NCBI GenBank assembly: GCA_022559985.1
Contig: JAFJTR010000112.1
Span: 1 to 64,000 of the forward strand
Source: Parastagonospora avenae f. sp. tritici 18332-5
Taxonomy: Eukaryota > Ascomycota > Dothideomycetes > Pleosporales > Phaeosphaeriaceae
Direction: 5' to 3'
DNA: 64,000 nt
The first letter of the stretch is position 1; each line of letters begins with the position of its first letter. The translations under genes and the position numbers were made by a program. The notes under the pieces are model-generated. The model was given only the letters and a program-made list of their open reading frames with translations, was not told the DNA's origin and ran no database searches. Below are positions 8,690-20,606 of the stretch, piece by piece.

Positions 8690-11401
8690 CTCTTTCTCTA
8701 ACGATTTTTCCTTTACTCCCAATACCTGCTGTTTACCTAATTGGTCGCCTAGGTTCACTCATGAGGCATTCTCCTATCCCTTGGTAATCATGCAGCCGCT
8801 GTAACTGCGCTGATGCCTCCACTTTCCCTCTTTAATTGACGGACGATGAATACGCCTGCACCATGTCCAGGGCATCTCCCATCTTCTTTTCTATGCTTTA
8901 CGACCAGCTCCGTGCTTTGCCGAAGTTCTACTGCTCTGGCTCTCTCGCTCTCTCCATGACTGAGCAGTGTCTATAGGACCTTCTACCCTATACCTCGACT
9001 CACACAAGAAACAAATTGCTTCAATTTTTCCGTTCAAGACGACCGAAATCGTCGTCTGCCACGTCATCAATTACACGGAACAGCAAAGCAAGCGCCCCGA
9101 TAGTGTCTCTGCTGGATAAATAGGTCGACTACTGGTAGAGGCTTGAGTCCGCATGACCGCCGGTTACATTCAGACGTTACAGATAAAGAAGGGGAAAGAG
9201 CTGGAGTAGCTTCTCAACACATTAAGTGGCTCGGGTTCGGGCTCTGATCTACCTGCACTGTTCGGTTCACGCCACCTGTAGCCTAGAGTTCGAACGGCCG
9301 CATGACATTTGAGCCTTTAAATTGGGTCTCGGAGTTGCCGACGAGTGGGTGACCCTTCCCACAAACACTATGACCAATATGCGCGGCGTGGAAGAGACGG
9401 AAGGGGTAGCCTGCAGGCTCGTATGTTGAAGGGGCTGGGCTTGGAAGGAACAGGGGAGAAACGTCTTACGGCACACCTAGAGTAAGCATTGATAAGAGCG
9501 ATACTTACATTTTCTTTTGGCAAAGAGGACGGCCGTGTGAGCTCGAGCGTGGGATGATCGCCTACTTAAAGCCTGCATCTCCTCCTCCCTTGTGCTACCA
9601 GCACTCTTCAAGCGATAACAGCATCGTTCGCAATGGTTTTTAATACCTTTTCAGGACTCCAGACGCAACGCCCCCTTCAGTTCATACAATATGACGGACC
9701 CCCGAAGCCAAAACAGTCTTCCCAGCAATATCCTTCGAGAATTCCGTCCAGTGCTGAATGTGGGGATGAAGAAAGCCTCACAGTCACGCAGGATACGGTC
9801 GAATTAAGCAATACAACATGGCTAGGTAGCTATTAAGACAGCCGATAAGATAATACTGTGAGAACTGACAAATACCTTGCCGAGATTGAAGGGTACTACG
9901 ATGTCAGAGGCAGTAATGGAGAAAGTAGAAATGAGGACCTATATCTAGGACTTTCCAGGGGCTGTAACCAAGGTGATCACTCTGCTCTATATCGAAATGT
10001 CCCACTCTTGCATCTTCTGACGCTATATAGAGACTGCAGTCGTCATCAATGACAGTCAGTCAGACTCAGAGGCGGACACGGGCGATCTGCATGAGAAATA
10101 TAAAGAGTTTGACAACAGCGATTCGACCTCAGAGGGTAGCAGTATGGAGAAGCCCAGTCACTCAAATGATGTGATGAACTTGGAGATGGTAGATGAAATG
10201 GAGATACAAAGCAATAAGCTCCAGCAGGACCATATCCTATCAACGCCGCCAACTAGCCCATCGTCAGAGAACATCGACAAGTTGACGCAAGAGCACCCGG
10301 CTGAGATACAAGCGGAGTGGGAAGGTAAGCATTAGTTAATCTAAGCCACATTCTTCTTTCTGACAGTACCAAGTGAGAGTGCCTATAGTTGGAAGTGCTA
10401 GCAGCAGCAGCACCAGCAGTAAAAGCGATACCAATGGCGACAGCAACGACGATAAACGAACGCCATTGCTGACTCGCAAGAGGACATACACCACACCAGC
10501 AACTGGCGCAAGTTACAAGCGGCAAAATAAAGCGCTGACTCGCAGAAAACACACTGCGAGACAACAGAAGAGGACCCCGCTCCGGGAGCGGTCCTTTTCT
10601 GGCTATCTCTCGGACAGTCCAGCTTCAGAAGCTGGGTCTAGCGATGGCAGTACTAAAATGCGCCGCAGTAAGGAAAGCATTATGGCGAGCGAAAATCCCC
10701 ACCGCCGTCTTCGAAGTCGAGCAAGGCCAATCAAAAGCGGGCAAAGCAGTGTTTCGTATTCACGATCCAACGCTCAGACTCTCTCGTCCACCCATACTGC
10801 ATCGCAAGCAAGTTGGACAACAAGGAGTTTTACAGAGAGTGCCTCACTGGGAAAGACTCGGTGGAGTGTATCAGATTTCACCTTCCGCCCGCTCTCAGAC
10901 GAGGAGTTTTTCTTAATGGCTTTCCTTCGAAATTGTAATGGCCCGGGGATACTGTCTCCTAGTCACGCAACCGAAGTTCTAAGAAACGTCGTTGGCCAGG
11001 CACTCGAGCTCGACGATATCACAATTAAGCTGCTCGGACTAGACACATGGTTTCTAACGAGTCGCGTGAAATACCCCTCTGAAATCGCTGGACGCAAATT
11101 TGGCCAGTTAGAGTCCGCTCTACCTATCTTGCCACTGAGCCAGCTCAGCGACGATGACAGCGATGAAAGCTTAAGCGACGATTACGACAACAACAGCGAT
11201 AAGAATAAGGAGTACTCGAGCGATAACTTCGACGCGCCTCTGAGCTCTATGAAATACAGTCGCTGGTCGAAAGAGGAAGACAATCGTTTGCGTACTTTGA
11301 AAGCGCAAGGAAAGCCCTGGAATTGGATCTGTAATCAATTTTCGAATAGATCTCGCGGAGCTGTGCAAGTACGCTGGCATACGAAGCTACGTAATAAGTA
11401 A
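8690..11401 (+). repeat. Segmental duplication, copy 2
   Basis: Diverged direct copy of 3700-6384; see that entry for landmarks. The non-coding part 8690-9632 holds no convincing gene. Confidence 0.7.
9633..11401 (+). CDS. Myb/SANT-domain protein, paralog of the chromodomain gene
   Basis: Predicted exons are 9633-9825, 9892-9972, 10031-10324 and 10374-11401 (531 aa). The first exon has exactly the length and phase of exon 1 of the gene at 4949, and both proteins carry GPPKPK near the N-terminus. The middle is acidic and low complexity, with basic and Ser-rich stretches after it (SSSSTSSKSD; RRKHTARQQKR). An acidic run (SDDDSDESLSDD) precedes a C-terminal SANT/Myb unit of about 45 residues (YSRWSKEEDNRLRTL, then W.WICNQF and GAVQVRWHTKL) ending at the stop. 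A DNA- or histone-binding role is inferred. Intron 1 (66 nt, ending gattgaag) removes two in-frame TAA codons. Confidence 0.7.
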
Positions 11402-11708
11402 GTCTAGATCAGGTAATTCTAGCGTAAGCTTAGAGGAATTCCTTGTGAATCGTTTCTTTATAATCAGACGCGTCAGGGCAACAGGCTGGTCAATTAAGCT
11501 TGCCCGAACGAGTGACCTTGTAGTTAGCGAAAAGGTGATAAAATAAGGTCCCTAGTCTATTGCTGTTCCTAGCTTGCCGTTCTGCTCCTTTACTATATGG
11601 TGGCCAGTAGGGGATATAGCGAACGCGCTTCTAAGTGCGTCCTACAACCTAGTAATTAATTAATAATCAGCGCCTTGCGGCGCTCAACACCTAACGTCAT
11701 ACATCACG

Positions 11709-13137
11709 ATGTTTTCTAAATTGAGGCTCTCACCTATCACACTCAACACGTTAAGGTCCGCGCCTGCAATTACAGGGACTCATCAATGCAACGATCATCA
11801 AACGGGTTTGAACCGCGCTTCTTCAATACCACCACCAATACTATTACCCGAAGAAAGTCTAGCTGGAGGCAAAGGGCGTTATCCATGGACCGCGGAAGAG
11901 GATGATCTCCTGATTGAGCTGCAAGGCCAAGGGATGAAGTGGAATGATATTGCCAAGTCCTTCGACCAGTACCTGTACAAGCGGAGCCCTATTTCCTGCT
12001 GTCTGTATCATCAAAACTACTTGGAAAAGCAGGCTTCCTGGGACGAAGAAAAACAACTAAAACTCGTTAGAATCTATGAACGGTATGGAAGTTGACTCGA
12101 TTGAATGAACAAAGCACTATAGCTAACGCGCAACTAGATTCATCGATCAAATGTGGCAAAAAATAGCTACTGAGACGGGCGTTCCATCGCGCTTGGCCGA
12201 CTCCATGCACTGGCAGCTTGGAGAAAAAGAAATGACTGCCTGTAATGACGTTCCAGCTTCTTTGACCACAGAGCATGATTGCAGGACACAATCCCAGCAA
12301 CCTACCACACCGGCTCCGGTGTCCCTCGCCCGAGAACCAATCGTCTACCAATTATCAGAAGCGCCGGCATTGTCTTCGATCGCTCCATCTCATTCACACT
12401 CCGGTTCTCCAGCGAACGGTTTCTCAGTGGAAACGCAACACCTATGCACGGAGTGGCAGCGAAAACTGCCGGACACTCATAATCAACTACAGACTCTCAA
12501 GCGGAAAGCACCGAAAGAGCCACGTATAAATTTTCTGACAAAGAAACGAGTAGGACTCGTGCCAGAGGATAACAATATCATATTCAGAACGCCGGAAAAG
12601 GAAGCTGAGTATTTGGATACGGAAAAGTGTCAGCCACACTGCTCCAGGCACTGTGGACTTAAAACCTTGAACAAATATCAAAAGACACATGAAACACGCG
12701 ACAAAGTTTCCACGTACGGCTTGCCACACTGTCAACCACCAGCAACATTCATGAATGGACGTGTTTTGAGTTCGCAAACCATTGTGCAACCAGGTCCAGT
12801 TACCGCCCCAGACGACACCTTCCAGTCGGACGAAATCTCGAAAAGTGCTCCTCTGCCACCGTTAGGTGGTCCGTTGCTTCCGACATCGGCAAAAGACATA
12901 GCCAGTACTAAGGCAGATAGTGGGAAGTTCATCAATTCCGAGCTGTCTCATAAAACGGACGTTTATAGGCAAGTTAGGCGCCAATATTCGCAAGCGAGCG
13001 AACAGAGCACGAGCAATAGCAGTAGCAACTTTTGCTGTCAGAAATGCGGAAAAGCTTTCGATAGACAAAGTGACTTGACCAAACACACAAAGACACACGA
13101 GCGTCCATGGAAGTGCTCTAAAGAGGGCTGCCGCTAG
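11709..13137 (+). pseudogene. SANT/Myb plus C2H2 zinc-finger gene, broken before its last fingers
   Basis: Exons 11709-12082 and 12138-13137 give 457 aa. Residues about 60-115 form a SANT-like unit (YPWTAEEDDLLIELQGQG, KWNDIAKSF). A long Pro/Ser-rich middle follows. Near the end is one complete C2H2 finger (C-x2-C-x12-H-x3-H, CQKCGKAFDRQSDLTKH) and the start of a second (CSKEGC). There a TAG (13135-13137) stops the frame. One base further on, in the +1 frame, the rest of the second finger and a third follow (YQERG...HQNDIH, then C..ANC...H....H) to TAA 13348. The break is a 4-bp insertion; see findings. The truncated protein could still be made. Confidence 0.7.
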
Positions 13138-13138
13138 G

Positions 13139-13348
13139 TATCAAGAACGTGGCTCTCCTTACAAAGCCGAACTCGAGAGACACCAGAACGACATTCACAA
13201 AACTTCTACTAAAATGTACAAGTGTAGCGAGGCAAATTGCACGTACGAATCGAAACGAGAATCGAACTGCAAGATGCATATGCAGAGGATTCATAATGTC
13301 AACTACGTTAGGTCAAAAGCCATGAATGCATCTTCACAGTTCGGCTAA
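13139..13348 (+). pseudogene. Out-of-frame C-terminal zinc fingers of the gene at 11709
   Basis: Sixty-nine codons in the +1 frame relative to 11709-13137, completing the interrupted C2H2 finger and adding one more (KCSEANC, then H.QRIH), ending TAA 13346-13348. There is no start codon of its own at the right place, and it joins the upstream finger exactly if the 4-bp insertion is ignored. Confidence 0.75.
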
Positions 13349-13366
13349 GCATGGAAATATAACGGC

Positions 13367-13582
13367 TGTTGGTAGGCCTTGTACGATCGTACGGGTGAAT
13401 AACAACAACGAGGTTCTTCTGGTGACTTGTATATTGTATTTTTTGATCTATGAACGTGGGTGCTACGAAAGTATACCTGAGCGTAACGCACGTCGGGCCG
13501 AAGTAGGATCGAAGAAGGATCGAGTCAGTTCGGCGGTCAGTGTTGAGCAGACGACGTCCCTACCGATACTCACGATCCGACA
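13367..13582. repeat. Solo LTR 1 (TGTTGG...CCGACA family)
   Basis: 216 bp starting TGTTGGTAGG and ending GATCCGACA, with short terminal inverted symmetry (TGTTGG/CCGACA). Flanking 5-mers are ACGGC and ACGAC, an imperfect target duplication. It is related in sequence to the copies at 13694, 45163 and 51173. No internal retrotransposon sequence is attached. Confidence 0.75.
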
Positions 13583-13693
13583 ACGACCCATAATCAAGAT
13601 CATATTCAACGGCGTTTTGACAGGTCGAACTAGGATTTCATGTCGTCTTCCTTGTAGTTCACAAATAAGACTATTAATTAAAGCTATTTTAAG

Positions 13694-13913
13694 TGTTTGG
13701 AGGCTCACTAGTGAAAGGAAATAACAATAACTAGGAATGCATTCTGTACGATTGTTGTTGACTTTACTGAGGAGGAGAACTACAGAAGAGATAGGCTCAG
13801 GGGTTCTGGTCTGAGCGCTGCTCGGACGCCGCGATCAGCGCGTCTGACCGCGTGACGGAGATCAGTGCGCCTGATCGCGTAGTTGAGATATTGACGATAC
13901 TTGTGATCCGACA
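13694..13913. repeat. Solo LTR 2 of the same family
   Basis: 220 bp, TGTTTGGAGG to GATCCGACA, flanked by a perfect 5-bp duplication TTAAG (13689-13693 and 13914-13918). Its right half is nearly identical to 45163-45397. Confidence 0.88.
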
Positions 13914-14093
13914 TTAAGATTTGTTTCGTGTGTAGGGGCTTAGATAGAGTGAAGAAAGAAGCAACGTGACGAAATTGCTCTGCAAGTCTTATATTTCAGG
14001 TTTCTGATTGAGGGCGTTTCCGCGAGGGCATAAGCATGAGGAGAACGAGATGGTTACAGTAGGTGCAGTTTGTTGTTGACGTCCTAGTTTCTT

Positions 14094-14926
14094 CTACTGC
14101 ACCATGTGTTTCTTTCTGTATTCCACCTTCACTCCCGTGTCGCACGACCTCACACAATCTATACATAGCCCGCCTTCCTCCGCCAGTTCATACTTCAGCA
14201 ATCTTCCGCGGCTAGCACCATACTGGGGGCGCGAATGCCAGCGGTACCCACACGGCTCCCACGGCTGCGGCACAACCGGATCACGCATAAGCCCCATCTT
14301 CTCGATGACCTGCGCTACCGTCATCTTCGGGATGTTGCTCGGCTGAAGATCGTATTCATTCAGGAGTTCTGTGTATGCGAGGAGGTGACGTCCTGACCAC
14401 ATATACGAGCACTTTCTGCTGTCGTTTTCCCGGCCTGCTTCTATGGCGGTGTTGTAGAGGATCTGGAGCATCTTGACGCGCAGCTTGCTGCGTCGCTCTT
14501 CGAGCATGACTGGCGAAAGTCAGATATCGTGCCTCATGTTTCCTCCCCGGTACTACGTACACAGTACTTCCCAAGGCACGAAATTGAGCAAGTGCTCTGC
14601 AAGCGGGAAGACTCCTTATGTCGCATCATCATCGCCAGCGTGATCTCGCCAAATGCATCGGCGTTGTCGAGTATGTACGCTGCGCCGATGAAATACGCCA
14701 GTTCCGAAGCTACCTGCACCTCCGTCCCACTCGCCTTGAGCCAAAAATTGCTCGCGAGCTTCACAGCTGAGGCGCAGTCGAATTTGTCCGCCGCAACAGC
14801 GATTTCGAAAACTTCTTTTGGCGCCGGACTCAGTGGCACTGCGTCGTTCCGCAAGTGCATGATGTTGCAAATCGTTTCCACGGCACAAACAACAACACAA
14901 CACAATAGCAGAATACATGAAATCAC
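14094..14926 (-). pseudogene. BTB/POZ-type gene lacking its BTB fold (5' truncated)
   Basis: Exons 14926-14554 and 14509-14094 give 262 aa in agreeing phase (44-nt intron). The text matches the part that follows the BTB fold in Dothideomycete BTB proteins: NIMHLRNDAVP, VFEIAVAADKFDCASAVKLA, a hydrophobic helical stretch, LEERRSKLRVKM, and a Cys-containing C-terminus (GLCIDCVR). The usual 80-100 residues with the BTB core are absent. In their place stand about 15 hydrophobic residues that do not fit the family. Immediately upstream lies the tail of an unrelated gene in opposite orientation, so the truncation looks like a rearrangement breakpoint. Confidence 0.65.
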
Positions 14927-14984
14927 GTTTCACCGCCATATTACACCTACGCTAGACGCGAGTCACTGTGTCAGCATTCAGGCA

Positions 14985-15137
14985 ATGTGCGTCGCATCCC
15001 AGCAGATGTTCTTGGTGCCGCTGTTTGTGTGGTATGAGGTGCTGTTTAAGATGGGATTTTATAAGGGGTTGCAGAGGGAGGTGGAGGTTGGGATTGAGAA
15101 GGAGGTGGAAAAGTTGAACGCTGGGGGAAGAAATTAG
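14985..15137 (+). pseudogene. C-terminal fragment of an Mpo1-like (DUF962) protein
   Basis: About 50 codons ending at TAG 15137 read MFLVPLFVWYEVLFKMGFY, then QREVEVGIEKEVEKLNA. This is the characteristic end of Mpo1/DUF962 membrane proteins (dioxygenases of fatty-acid alpha-oxidation at the ER in yeast). The upstream catalytic His-containing helices are missing. It is a remnant, joined head-on to the truncated BTB gene. Confidence 0.6.
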
Positions 15138-15326
15138 TAGAGAAGAGGAAAGGGAAGTATGTGGGATCTGGGAGTATATTTGGGATGATGTATGCGAGGT
15201 CGCGTGACCTCGTCTTTTAATGTGGTAATCAACCGCGCTGATGCATGTGTAACGAGATGGTCAGTTGATCGAATTACTCCTCGCGCGTTCATCCTCCAGC
15301 TCTGATACGGTGACCGATGAGTGAAT

Positions 15327-16408
15327 TTACTCGAGGAACGCCATCTTCTTCCCGCCGACCTCGATGCCCATCTTCGCAAGATTCTCCTTCGCGTTTGCTA
15401 TCTCGTCCTCCATCTCTCTCGCCTTCTTGTCCGCCGGGTGGAGGCCGATGCGAACCAACATCTGCTCTGCCATCTCGAAACGTGCTGCCATGTAAGCTTC
15501 GTCCAGCTCGATGACGTTCTTGAACCTTAATGTGATAGTTTGTACACCCTCCTGCTTCGATATGGTTGCCGGTCCAGGTGTTTGCGGATGCTCGTTATCC
15601 TGATCGACGTCTGAGGTAGCAGGACTGCTGGAGCGGATCGAGTTTGGAAGAGACATTTGATCTTCAGACCGACCTTCTGAAGACAACAGCAATTTCTCCT
15701 CCTCCTTTTGCAGCATGTATGCGGAAGACGCGGCAGGGTGGATATCCACCACGAATTTACCGACGTTATACGCGTTCAGGACGGCGCAGTTTACGGCTTG
15801 GTTTCGGGCGTCCGAGGGTGCTTTGCCAACGCACAGGTTAGACTCTAGACCGTTCTGTCTGTAAATCTGTCTAGCCCAGTGCCTAGCTTCTCTAAGGTCG
15901 GTAAAAGAGTTGGGCCACTCCGAGATCATGGTTTCCAACAGCTGAGTGTTGTTCATGCTAACGACTATGTACTTTAGTATTGACTCGGAGTTCGTGAGCC
16001 GCGATACGAACCTTGAATATGATGTGGTGTTGCGTCCGCCATTGCGTTCGCCATTACCTCCTGTGGGTGCCGGTCGATATTGAAGAGCCCGGCCTTCTCT
16101 GCCTCCCGCGTGAACTCATGATGGACACGATTCTTGACATTCCATACGTGCTCGGTTGTCGCATTCGCATCGATGGCGTAGTCGAAATGCTGAGATGCCA
16201 GCCTCTGTGCAAGGTACTTCTCAGCTGCTTTGTACCCTGTGAATGGAGATGGGTTTTTCTGGAATAGTGGCCAGATCCTCGCAACAGCACCGCGGACTAA
16301 TTCTTGGACATTTAGCGAAGGCGGCGTACACCCGAAAATGAACTTACGATCTCTGCGAGCCTTGAAAAATTTGGAAGGCATCTCAAATGCGAAGTGAGGA
16401 CGGTACAC
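15327..16408 (-). CDS. Unrecognised two-exon gene with coiled-coil-like C-terminus
   Basis: Exons 16408-16008 and 15957-15327 give 343 aa. The 50-nt intron has a TACTAA branch site and removes stops that separate the halves. The N-terminal half is globular-looking (RDRKFIFGCTPPS; YLAQRLASQHFDYAID). The middle is Ser/Pro-rich, and the C-terminus is helical and charged (REMEDEIANAKENLAKMG). No domain is recognised and no function is proposed. The start at 16408 could alternatively be the Met nine codons later. Confidence 0.65.
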
Positions 16409-17070
16409 TTGGAAGAGAAGAGCTGCAGCGTGCGCAAGCAGCAGCTATGAGCTACTGCCGTTCACAAGAAAAAGAGAGCGGTGGGACGGTGCTCTGTCGA
16501 TGGAGAGGCGGAAGAAGACCTCTTAAATGTTGTTACGAGTGGCACGTGCAAACGCAACGCGCTTGTCTTCACTCTCACGCGTCGAACCCATATCATAACA
16601 ATCATCTCGTCACTGCTCACCGCTCACCGCTCGCCGTTTGCACGTTCACATTTATCTTCACAACGATACAGATGACCGTGCGTCAGCCGCCTGTGCGCGC
16701 ATCTCCATCTGCCATTGTCACGAATAGCTCGCATAGCAGAAGAGCGTATGCGGAGGTCACACAGGCACCGGGTGGAGAAGGAATACATTCCGGCTTCTCT
16801 GAGGGTAGCGGGATCCAACGTACAAGGCGTCGCTGCTGTTCGATCCAATTGAGGACGCAGCGTGTTATGAGACATAGGTACATAGCCCGTAGAATTACTA
16901 TTAGGGACAGAAGGATCTAAGTAAGAGCCTAGGAATGTGTCATATTCTATCGTCAGTGTCGGTCCAAGGATTAAGGTGCTCAGCCCCTCTCTGGTAATTC
17001 GTTAATAACTTTTCCCAAGAACTCCCTGGGATATTTTGTTTATTGACTGGCTTCAACCCCATTTTATTTT
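16409..17070. other. No gene recognised
   Basis: Short overlapping frames on both strands without recognisable content. A cgctcaccgctcaccgctcgccg microrepeat lies near 16614. Confidence 0.4.
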
Positions 17071-17511
17071 CTATATATCTTGGCCAGTGCTGGGCATAAA
17101 TCCACCAATATCCATCGATCTCTTCACCCTGAGCAGTGCCAGCCCGCGAACAAAGACTACACTCTTGCCCAGTCCATTACGAATTAGTCCCTCTGTGTCC
17201 CAGTAGACACTCAAATTCTGTATATTCATTGCTTCTTGTTGTAGTGTGTTAAAAAGCATGCACCATTGCTAAGGACTAGGTGCGGCGGCGGTCGCGTCGA
17301 GGAAGATTGTAAGATCGGTGATTAGAGCAGCGTTGTTTATCTCGAGCCAAGTCATTAGGGCGTCGGGTTGCGACACATTGACAGCAAGGGATGGGAAGCG
17401 ACCGTGGGGCGCATGGTTAAGAGTGGGAAGCTTTTGCAAGGTAGGGTCGGTGCCATCTGCCCACCAGTAACCTTTCTGACGATGGAAAAAGATGTGTGGC
17501 GGGGAATACAT
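17071..17511 (-). pseudogene. Unrecognised fungal gene fragment with an internal TAG
   Basis: One minus-strand frame runs from Met 17511 to the stop at 17071, broken only by TAG at 17271-17269. Both halves read like one protein: ALMTWLEINNAALITDLTIFLD, then NIQNLSVYWDTEGLIRNGLGKSVVFVRGLALL. The TAG stands in SP*QW and could be a decayed Gln or Trp codon. No domain is identified with confidence. It is probably a decayed piece of a larger gene. Confidence 0.5.
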
Positions 17512-18561
17512 GATAAAATAGGGTAACTTCAGTTAGTTATTGCATTTCTTTGGAGAATTCAGAGAAGTAGGAAAATGAGCGTAGATGTGAACCGAATCTT
17601 TGTCGGATGACAGCCCTGACGTGTCGCAATTATAATATGCCTTACGTGCGGGGTGTGTAAGTCCTTTTCGGAGAAATGTGGTGGATGGTTACCGGACTGC
17701 GAAGCGCTTCACAGCGCTAATTCTGGCAACAACATACTTGGCAAGTAGGCGCAGAGATGGCTTAGGCATTCTATCTAGGCAGCTACAGATTCGGCCTCGC
17801 GCGATTGGCACGAAAGATTCTGCTATTGAACCCCGCTACGATAAGCAGCCGCCCATGCTCAGCTGCCGTGCGTCTCTCTTGCACGAGGCTGGAGGTTGCC
17901 TACACCGTAATAGCGCCCACTAAGATAGTTCCTGATAGTCAATTTGGGCTGTGGTGATGGCCGCTTTTCTCCGCATCGCTCGAGCGGCCGGTCAGACGGC
18001 GTGCGCGCTTCCACTATTGCCAGCCAGTCCACCAGAGCAGCCCGCCTTCTTCTCGTGTAATCTCGCGCTGCCCAGCAGGGACGCGTTCCCGAATTCCAGC
18101 CCCGCTCGTTCTTCTTCTCCCAGTACTCAGCGTCAGGACGAATGTGTTCTGGCGGTGGCGCGCATGGAGGGTTGGCTACTGTGAGCGCAGCGAGGCCTCA
18201 AGGGCGAGCAGGTTCATGTACTGAAGTAGATCTGCGGCGGCGAGCCTGGCAGGAGCTAGGTAGGGCTGGCATCGACAGCGTGCGCGCGTGCTTGAGAATG
18301 TTTGCAGTTGTTGGCGTCGTCCGATGCATCAACGACCGTGACCGAGCACGGCGGCGGTGACGGCGGTAGCGAACGTGTGCTGAGGCTTGGGCACGTCTTC
18401 GGGCATCTGGTTTCGAGCCTCGTGTTCGTTCTCCTGTCTCTGAGCTGTGATCTTCTCGTGAGAAAGTTCGTGGCTTTTGTCTAGAACGAGCCTCTAGCAG
18501 TGACTAAATGCCGATATTATTCGTGAATCGGGTGCTTATCTAGTTAGCTAGCAGCTACCCG
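17512..18561. other. No gene recognised
   Basis: GC-rich in 18000-18480. No intact or recognisable frame on either strand. Confidence 0.4.
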
Positions 18562-18946
18562 AGGACGACGCTATGAGTACCGATGAAGCCCATCGTGTAC
18601 CAGTCCGAGCCGCTATCATCGTGAGGCATATGCTCTTCGAGCATCACTTGCGCCGCCGCCGACTGGCAGAACGCATATCTGTTCCACATCAGCCTGCGCT
18701 TAGCCAACGCTCGTCCGACCCATCCGCCCTATGTATTTCTGAAGTTGTGCGTCGGCGGGGGTTACTTGTTGCTAGCGGTGTCGCGATCTTCGATTGCGAG
18801 TCGTGCGCTTTGTTGGAGGATGTGAATGCTGACAGCTTTTCTTCTACAAACAGATCCGTGTTCAAGGTCGAGTGAGAGTAGGACAGGCGCAGCGGCGCAG
18901 CTGTACTGTATAGCAATGTGTCTTTTCCTCTTCAACGCTCAACATT
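18562..18946 (+). repeat. Dispersed repeat, copy 2 (about 385 bp)
   Basis: Direct-orientation partner of 6888-7264 with the same ends. It carries a small insertion (tgacagcttttcttctacaaac, near 18831) relative to copy 1. Confidence 0.75.
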
Positions 18947-19378
18947 ATTAGATGTCAGAGCCTACGTGGCTCACCGAAAGCAAATATAGCGCAGAGCATT
19001 CGTGCTTCTACAGCGTTTGGTGATATGTAGGTGTTAGCACGAGTAGCATCGAGCATGGTGTACATGTCGAGGTCGTTGTTCGTTTAAATGCTCGCTCAAA
19101 GCACCGAGGACAGTGTGGACGATTTATACAAATAGCAGGAGGGTTTGATAGAGAGGACTTCTGCTCAATGTGAAGCGCGTAGCGTTGGGGCAGTTGGATG
19201 GTGCTGTGGTTGTCTTTTGCGGCGCGTGGTGCCGTACGCGCCGTGGAGTGGGGCGTCGCCAAGACTGCTGATCGTTGCCCGCGTCGCCAGCATCGTCAAC
19301 GGTGGGATGGCAACGCATGGCACTTTAGACACGAACATCGGACACGAACACACAACGCAGGAGCCATGCTAAGCCAGA
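18947..19378. other. No gene recognised; upstream region of the gene at 19379
   Basis: Only short overlapping frames are present. Confidence 0.4.
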
Positions 19379-20606
19379 ATGAAGAGAAAAATTGCTTCCA
19401 CGACACTTCGACACCAGATGGATGCCCGAGCACCTGCTGATCGTCGACAGGTATTCTTAACGTATCGCGAGCTCTTTACTGGAAAGAATGTGCGAAAGAG
19501 AAAGGCTATACGCAAGATTCTCCTAAATCATCTACCTGACTTGAGAGAGTCTGCTGGCGACGCGTATATTAACAACATCGTCTCTATCCTCAAGTCTCTT
19601 CTTGAGGATCGCGTGTTTCAGTCTGAGGAGCAGGCAAGCAAGCACTTTCCAGACCTCTTCATAAGATCGCTCTCGGAAAAGTCAACAAAAAACATCTCAA
19701 AGAAACTTAAGGCATCGCCTGCGAGGTCAATCAATGTCGGACAAGTAGTGCAAACTGAGGCTATCGACAAATCGAGTCCTGGGAGTACAGCCGGTATGTA
19801 TTTTAGTCATTCTTTTGTCTGATAGATGACATCTCACCTGCTTTCATGTAGGAATTTCTATCCTCAGTAGCGAAGGGAATAGACCCTCCTGCGCAACTCT
19901 AGGGCCATCTGTATTCCCCTATAATGTTCAACACCACATACTCTCGTTATCTCAGCAAATTCTTGAAGAAGCATGCTTCCGATTCATGAAGCGGTGGCTT
20001 CCTTCCTTGCTTGAGGAGCATGGCTGGACTTGTGCAGCTGCGGTTGAGCTCACAAAGTGGGTACGTGTTCTCCAGAAGCGTTTAGACATTCTGCCCAACG
20101 GTTGTATGGGTACCGAACAGAAAAGGTGTTTTAAAGGAACCTTGCCGTACATTATTCGACTACGCCACACTGCAGTTCATCGCCTGCACCTGACGTCTGT
20201 TCAGTTGCTAAAGCAAGTCCACTCCGCATATAAGCTAGCCGAAGTTTTACAAGACAACGAGTGCAGAAATAGGTTGCAAACTATACATTTAAGGGTGGAT
20301 AAGTGGGTCAAGAATATGGACCATGATACAGAAGTTATGAAGCAAGAAGCAGAACATAGAGTCCGTCAGCTGGAGCTGATGCTGCAGACAACTATCGCGC
20401 AGCAGCAGAACAAAATATCTTCGGCAGCAGGCCAAGGGCTGATTGACTCCATCACCACGGAATTCGATCTCTACCACCCGAATGCAGCAACAGAAATCAA
20501 GGGCACATTGACATACGACGAGCATGCTAGAAGTACTGGAGGCAGTATGCTTATTGATGAGGACGATATCGAAAGTGACGAGAATCGGTTGCAAGCGGAA
20601 CTGTAA
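19379..20606 (+). CDS. Coiled-coil protein of a fungal family with a RHTAVHR motif
   Basis: Exons 19379-19793 and 19852-20606 give 389 aa; the 58-nt intron has a good donor (GTATGT) and TGTAG acceptor. The N-terminal part is basic and helical. The C-terminal half contains IIRLRHTAVHRL, a motif seen in uncharacterised Pezizomycotina proteins that are sometimes mis-named as cytochrome c1 in annotations. A predicted coiled coil follows (KQEAEHRVRQLELMLQTT), then an acidic tail (DEDDIESDE). No enzymatic motif is visible and the function is unknown. Confidence 0.7.
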
